Below are positions 61,337 to 64,000 of a DNA stretch of 64,000 nt, piece after piece. Origin of the DNA: Amycolatopsis arida. Its GTDB lineage: Bacteria; Actinomycetota; Actinomycetes; Mycobacteriales; Pseudonocardiaceae. The stretch spans positions 372,001-436,000 of the forward strand of contig NZ_FOWW01000004.1 of assembly GCF_900115565.1 (NCBI RefSeq). Reading direction: 5' to 3'. Below the pieces are notes generated by a model. The model had not been told where the DNA came from, did no database searches, and saw only the letters and a program-made list of their open reading frames with translations. Every line of letters begins with the position of its first letter. Position 1 is the first letter of the stretch. Both the position numbers and the translations under genes were made by a program.

Positions 61337-64000
61337 ATGCATCTCGTGCCTCGCCTCGGATCCGGAATCCCCCTCGTCGCCCGCGCCGCCGAGCTCGGCA
61401 GGCTGCGGGAGGCGTTCGCGCGCGCCGAGGCCGGCGCGGCCGGGGCGGTGCTGGTCGGTGGCGACGCCGGGGTCGGCAAGACCCGGCTGGTCACCGAGCT
61501 GGCCGAGCACGCCGCCGCGGCCGGCGCGCTGGTGCTCACCGGGCGGTGCCTCGACGTGCGCGAGGGTGGCCTGCCGTACCTGCCGTTCGCCGAGGCACTC
61601 ACCCCGCTGGCGACGGCCGACGACGCGGCCGTGCTCGCCGCGATGCGCAATCGGCCGGCGCTCGGCCGGCTGCTGCCGCAGCTCGCGCCGGCGGGTGCCT
61701 CGGCGGGTGCGCACCACCAGCCGCTGCCGCCGGCGGCGCAGGACTCGCTGGGCCGCGGCACCAGCGAGCAGGATCTCGGTCAGCTGCAGTTGTTCGACGC
61801 GATACTGGGGGTGCTGACCGAGCTGGCCGCCGACCGGCCGGTGGTGCTGGTGGTGGAGGACCTGCACTGGGCCGACACGTCCACCCGCAACCTGCTGTCG
61901 TTCCTGATCTCCCGGCTGCGGGCGCAGCGGCTGCTGCTGGTGGCCAGCTACCGGGAGGAGGACGTGCACCGTCGGCACCCGCTGCGGCCGGTGCTCGCCG
62001 AGCTGGTCCGGCTGCCGGCGGTGCAGCGGATCGACCTGCCGCCGATGGGTGAGGCGGACGCGCGGGCGCTCGTCGAGGCGCTGGCCGAGGGTCCGCTCGA
62101 CCCGGCACTGGTCGACACGGTGGTGGAGCGGTCCGAGGGCAACCCGTTCTTCGCCGAGGAGCTGCTCGCCTCGGGACCCGCGTGCGCCGACCTGCCGGCC
62201 GGGCTGGCCGAGGTGCTGCTCGCCCGGCTCGAGCGGCTGCCCGCCGACGCCCGCCAGGTGGTGCGGGTGGCGTCGGTGGCCAACGGGCGGGTGTCGCACG
62301 CGGCGCTGGCCGAGGTGTCCGGGCTGGGGGAGCGGGAGCTGGACGAGGCGCTGCGCGCCGCCGTGCAACACCACGTGCTGGTCGTCGAGCGGGGCTACTA
62401 CGCGTTCCGGCACGCCCTGCTGCGCGAGGCCGTGTACGGCGACCTGCTGCCGGGGGAGCGGTCCCGGATGCACGCCGCGTACGCCGCGCGGCTGCTGGGC
62501 CAGCCGGACGTGCGTGGGCGGGACGCGGCGCTGGCCTACCACAGCCTGCAGAGCAACGACCTGCCGACGGCGCTGGCCGCCGCCGTCCGCGCGGCCGACC
62601 AGGCCGAGAAGCTGGGCGCGCCGGGATCGGCGCTCGGGCACGTCGAGCAGGCGCTGCGGATCTGGGACGCGGTGCCCGCGGAGCAGCGCCCGGACGGGGT
62701 GGACGAGCACGAGCTGCTGCACGAGGCGTCCTACTTCGCCGGCGCCTCCGGCCAGCCGGAGCGTTCGATCGCCTATGCCCGTTCAGCCGTCGCCGCGCTG
62801 GACGGCACGGTCCGTGCCGAGCGGGCCGCCAAGACCTGGCGGCGGCTGGCCCTGGCGCTGATGAGCCTGGACAGCACCCGCGACGAGGCGGTCGAGGCGG
62901 TGGAGCGGGCGTGGGAGCTGGTCGCCGACGCCGAGCCGAGCCCGGCGCGGGTCTGGGTGCTGGCCACCAGGGCGCAGTTCCTGCGCAACACCGGCCAGTT
63001 CGCCGAGGCGCTGCGGTGCGCGCAGGCCGCCGTGGCCGACGCGCGCACGGTCGGCTCGCCGGCCGGCGAGGCCGACGCGCTGGTCGTGCTCGGCGCGCTC
63101 ACCGAGCACGACGGTGAGGTCGCCAGGGCCCGTGAGTTGCTCGACGAGGCGATGCGGAAGGCGCACGCCGCCGACGCGTCGGCGGTGGCGCTGCGCGCGC
63201 TGTACTTCCTCGGACTGAGCCACGACGATCACGGCGAGCTCGACCGGGCACAGGCCACCTACCGGCGGGCACTGGACTACGCCGAGGAGGCGGGGCTGAC
63301 CTGGAGCTCCTTCGGCATCGAGATCCGGCTCAAGCACCTGTTCCTGCGCTACGTCACCGGGGACTGGCCGGAGGTGGACGCCGCCGTGCTGCCCGAGCGG
63401 ACCGGATCGACCGTGGTGACCGCGCGGATGGCGGCGGCATGGGCGCACATCGCGGTCGGCCGGGGTGACCTGGCCGTGGCCGAGCGGCTGGTGGCCGACG
63501 TGGCCGAGCAATGGCGGACCGACACCCAGATCCCGCTGTCGGGCGGGGCGGCCCGGGCTGAGCTGGCGTTCTGGCGGGGAGATCACGCCGTGGCGGTACG
63601 CGGGGTGCGGGAGACCGTCGGCTGGCTCGAGGAGTTCACCCCGTGGCAGCTCGGCGGCATCCGGCTGGGCGCCATCGGCATCACCGCCGCGGCCGCGTGG
63701 GCGGCGAGCGCCCGGTTGCGCGGTGACGACGAGGCGGTGACCACCGCCGTTGCCGAGGGTGGGGCCCTGCTGGAGCACGTCCGCGGGTGCGCGGCCAAGG
63801 GGTGGCCGCGCACCGGCACGCTCGGTCCGGAGGGGCGGGCCTGGCTGGCGCGGGCGGAGGCCGCGGCGACTTGCCTGACCGGTGCGCCGGACCCGGAGCT
63901 GTGGGCGGAGGCCGTGCGGGCGTTCGACTACGGCGCGGTGTACGAGCAGGCGATCTGCCGGTGGCAGCGGGCGGAGGCACTGCTGGCGCACGACGGCGCC
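61337..64000 (+). CDS. LuxR/MalT-type ATPase regulator, cut by the window edge
   Basis: An ATG at 61337 opens a frame with no stop in the remaining 888 codons, so the C-terminus lies outside. The N-terminal ATPase domain has Walker A VGGDAGVGKTRLVTEL (about residues 36-51), Walker B PVVLVVEDLHWADTSTRNLL (about 170-189), and later sensor-type motifs (ERSEGNPFFAEELLASG). A long helical repeat region (TPR-like) follows from about residue 380. This is the LAL (large ATP-binding regulator of the LuxR family) layout; the LuxR HTH would be beyond the edge. LAL proteins activate secondary-metabolism or carbon genes. An ACAATG start with no SD is likely leaderless. Confidence 0.85.
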   Translation, partial: MHLVPRLGSGIPLVARAAELGRLREAFARAEAGAAGAVLVGGDAGVGKTRLVTELAEHAAAAGALVLTGRCLDVREGGLPYLPFAEALTPLATADDAAVLAAMRNRPALGRLLPQLAPAGASAGAHHQPLPPAAQDSLGRGTSEQDLGQLQLFDAILGVLTELAADRPVVLVVEDLHWADTSTRNLLSFLISRLRAQRLLLVASYREEDVHRRHPLRPVLAELVRLPAVQRIDLPPMGEADARALVEALAEGPLDPALVDTVVERSEGNPFFAEELLASGPACADLPAGLAEVLLARLERLPADARQVVRVASVANGRVSHAALAEVSGLGERELDEALRAAVQHHVLVVERGYYAFRHALLREAVYGDLLPGERSRMHAAYAARLLGQPDVRGRDAALAYHSLQSNDLPTALAAAVRAADQAEKLGAPGSALGHVEQALRIWDAVPAEQRPDGVDEHELLHEASYFAGASGQPERSIAYARSAVAALDGTVRAERAAKTWRRLALALMSLDSTRDEAVEAVERAWELVADAEPSPARVWVLATRAQFLRNTGQFAEALRCAQAAVADARTVGSPAGEADALVVLGALTEHDGEVARARELLDEAMRKAHAADASAVALRALYFLGLSHDDHGELDRAQATYRRALDYAEEAGLTWSSFGIEIRLKHLFLRYVTGDWPEVDAAVLPERTGSTVVTARMAAAWAHIAVGRGDLAVAERLVADVAEQWRTDTQIPLSGGAARAELAFWRGDHAVAVRGVRETVGWLEEFTPWQLGGIRLGAIGITAAAAWAASARLRGDDEAVTTAVAEGGALLEHVRGCAAKGWPRTGTLGPEGRAWLARAEAAATCLTGAPDPELWAEAVRAFDYGAVYEQAICRWQRAEALLAHDGA

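Overview
The window is very GC-rich DNA from an actinobacterium, most likely of the Pseudonocardiaceae (Amycolatopsis, Prauserella or Saccharomonospora type). The signs are strong third-codon-position GC bias, many GTG starts, TANNNT -10 boxes placed for leaderless transcripts, EspG, PPE-like and DUF3558 proteins, and mycobacteria-like synteny without mycolate genes. The family is an inference; no rRNA or tRNA gene is present to settle it.

Layout. (1) 1-2084: the end of an EamA exporter and a PlsC-type acyltransferase. (2) 2219-14156: a block that matches Mycobacterium tuberculosis Rv2748c-Rv2743c (ftsK, argA, pgsA, cinA/pncC, clgR, pspA, pspM) with rimO added. Accessory DNA splits it: between ftsK and argA lie the relic of an AAA-ATPase/RloB (AbiL-like) defence pair and a secreted phospholipase A2, and between argA and rimO lies an SGNH-type acyltransferase. 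(3) 14166-23028: allophanate hydrolase, pyrD, adenosine deaminase, Nei2, an orphan ParA, a methyltransferase, dinB and DUF3040. (4) 23239-28110: a minus-strand MoxR / DUF58 / transglutaminase operon. (5) 28412-30877: a small ESX-accessory operon (helical protein, DUF3558 lipoprotein, PPE-like, EspG) with no secretion core. (6) 31168-35567: the start of the division and cell wall (dcw) cluster, mraZ-rsmH-ftsL-ftsI, behind a clear MraZ operator. It stops after ftsI and no murE, murF or mraY follows. (7) 35608-40630: a decayed acetyltransferase gene, a DrrAB-like ABC exporter with a divergent TetR regulator, and FadD15. (8) 40758-51044: a block like Rv2179c-Rv2187 (SRPBCC proteins, ArsA-type ATPase, PlsC, exoribonuclease) with glucokinase, a Nudix-NYN fusion, a GCS2-type ligase and a DAHP synthase behind an aromatic leader peptide. 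(9) 51194-61236: a phosphofructokinase with PPi-type residues, a DASS transporter, a GH18 chitinase with two DasR-like operators, DUF2461, pyruvate kinase, TesB and DacB. (10) 61337-end: a large LuxR/MalT-type ATPase regulator cut by the window edge.

The main functional themes are envelope growth and stress (MraZ-RsmH-FtsL-FtsI, DacB, ClgR-PspA-PspM, FtsK), lipid metabolism (PlsC proteins, PgsA, FadD15, TesB), central carbon metabolism (Glk, PFK, Pyk, chitinase) and nucleotide or DNA upkeep (PyrD, Add, Nei2, DinB).

The least expected signals are not genes. They are a ~83-90 bp element present twice (49151-49240 and, inverted, 58552-58641) with conserved ends, a pairing stem and a TGGT-N4-ACC(A/G) palindrome; a separate stop-to-start spacer repeat that carries a Shine-Dalgarno sequence (13126, 29424, 29500); an aromatic leader peptide ahead of DAHP synthase; and the defence-system relic after ftsK.
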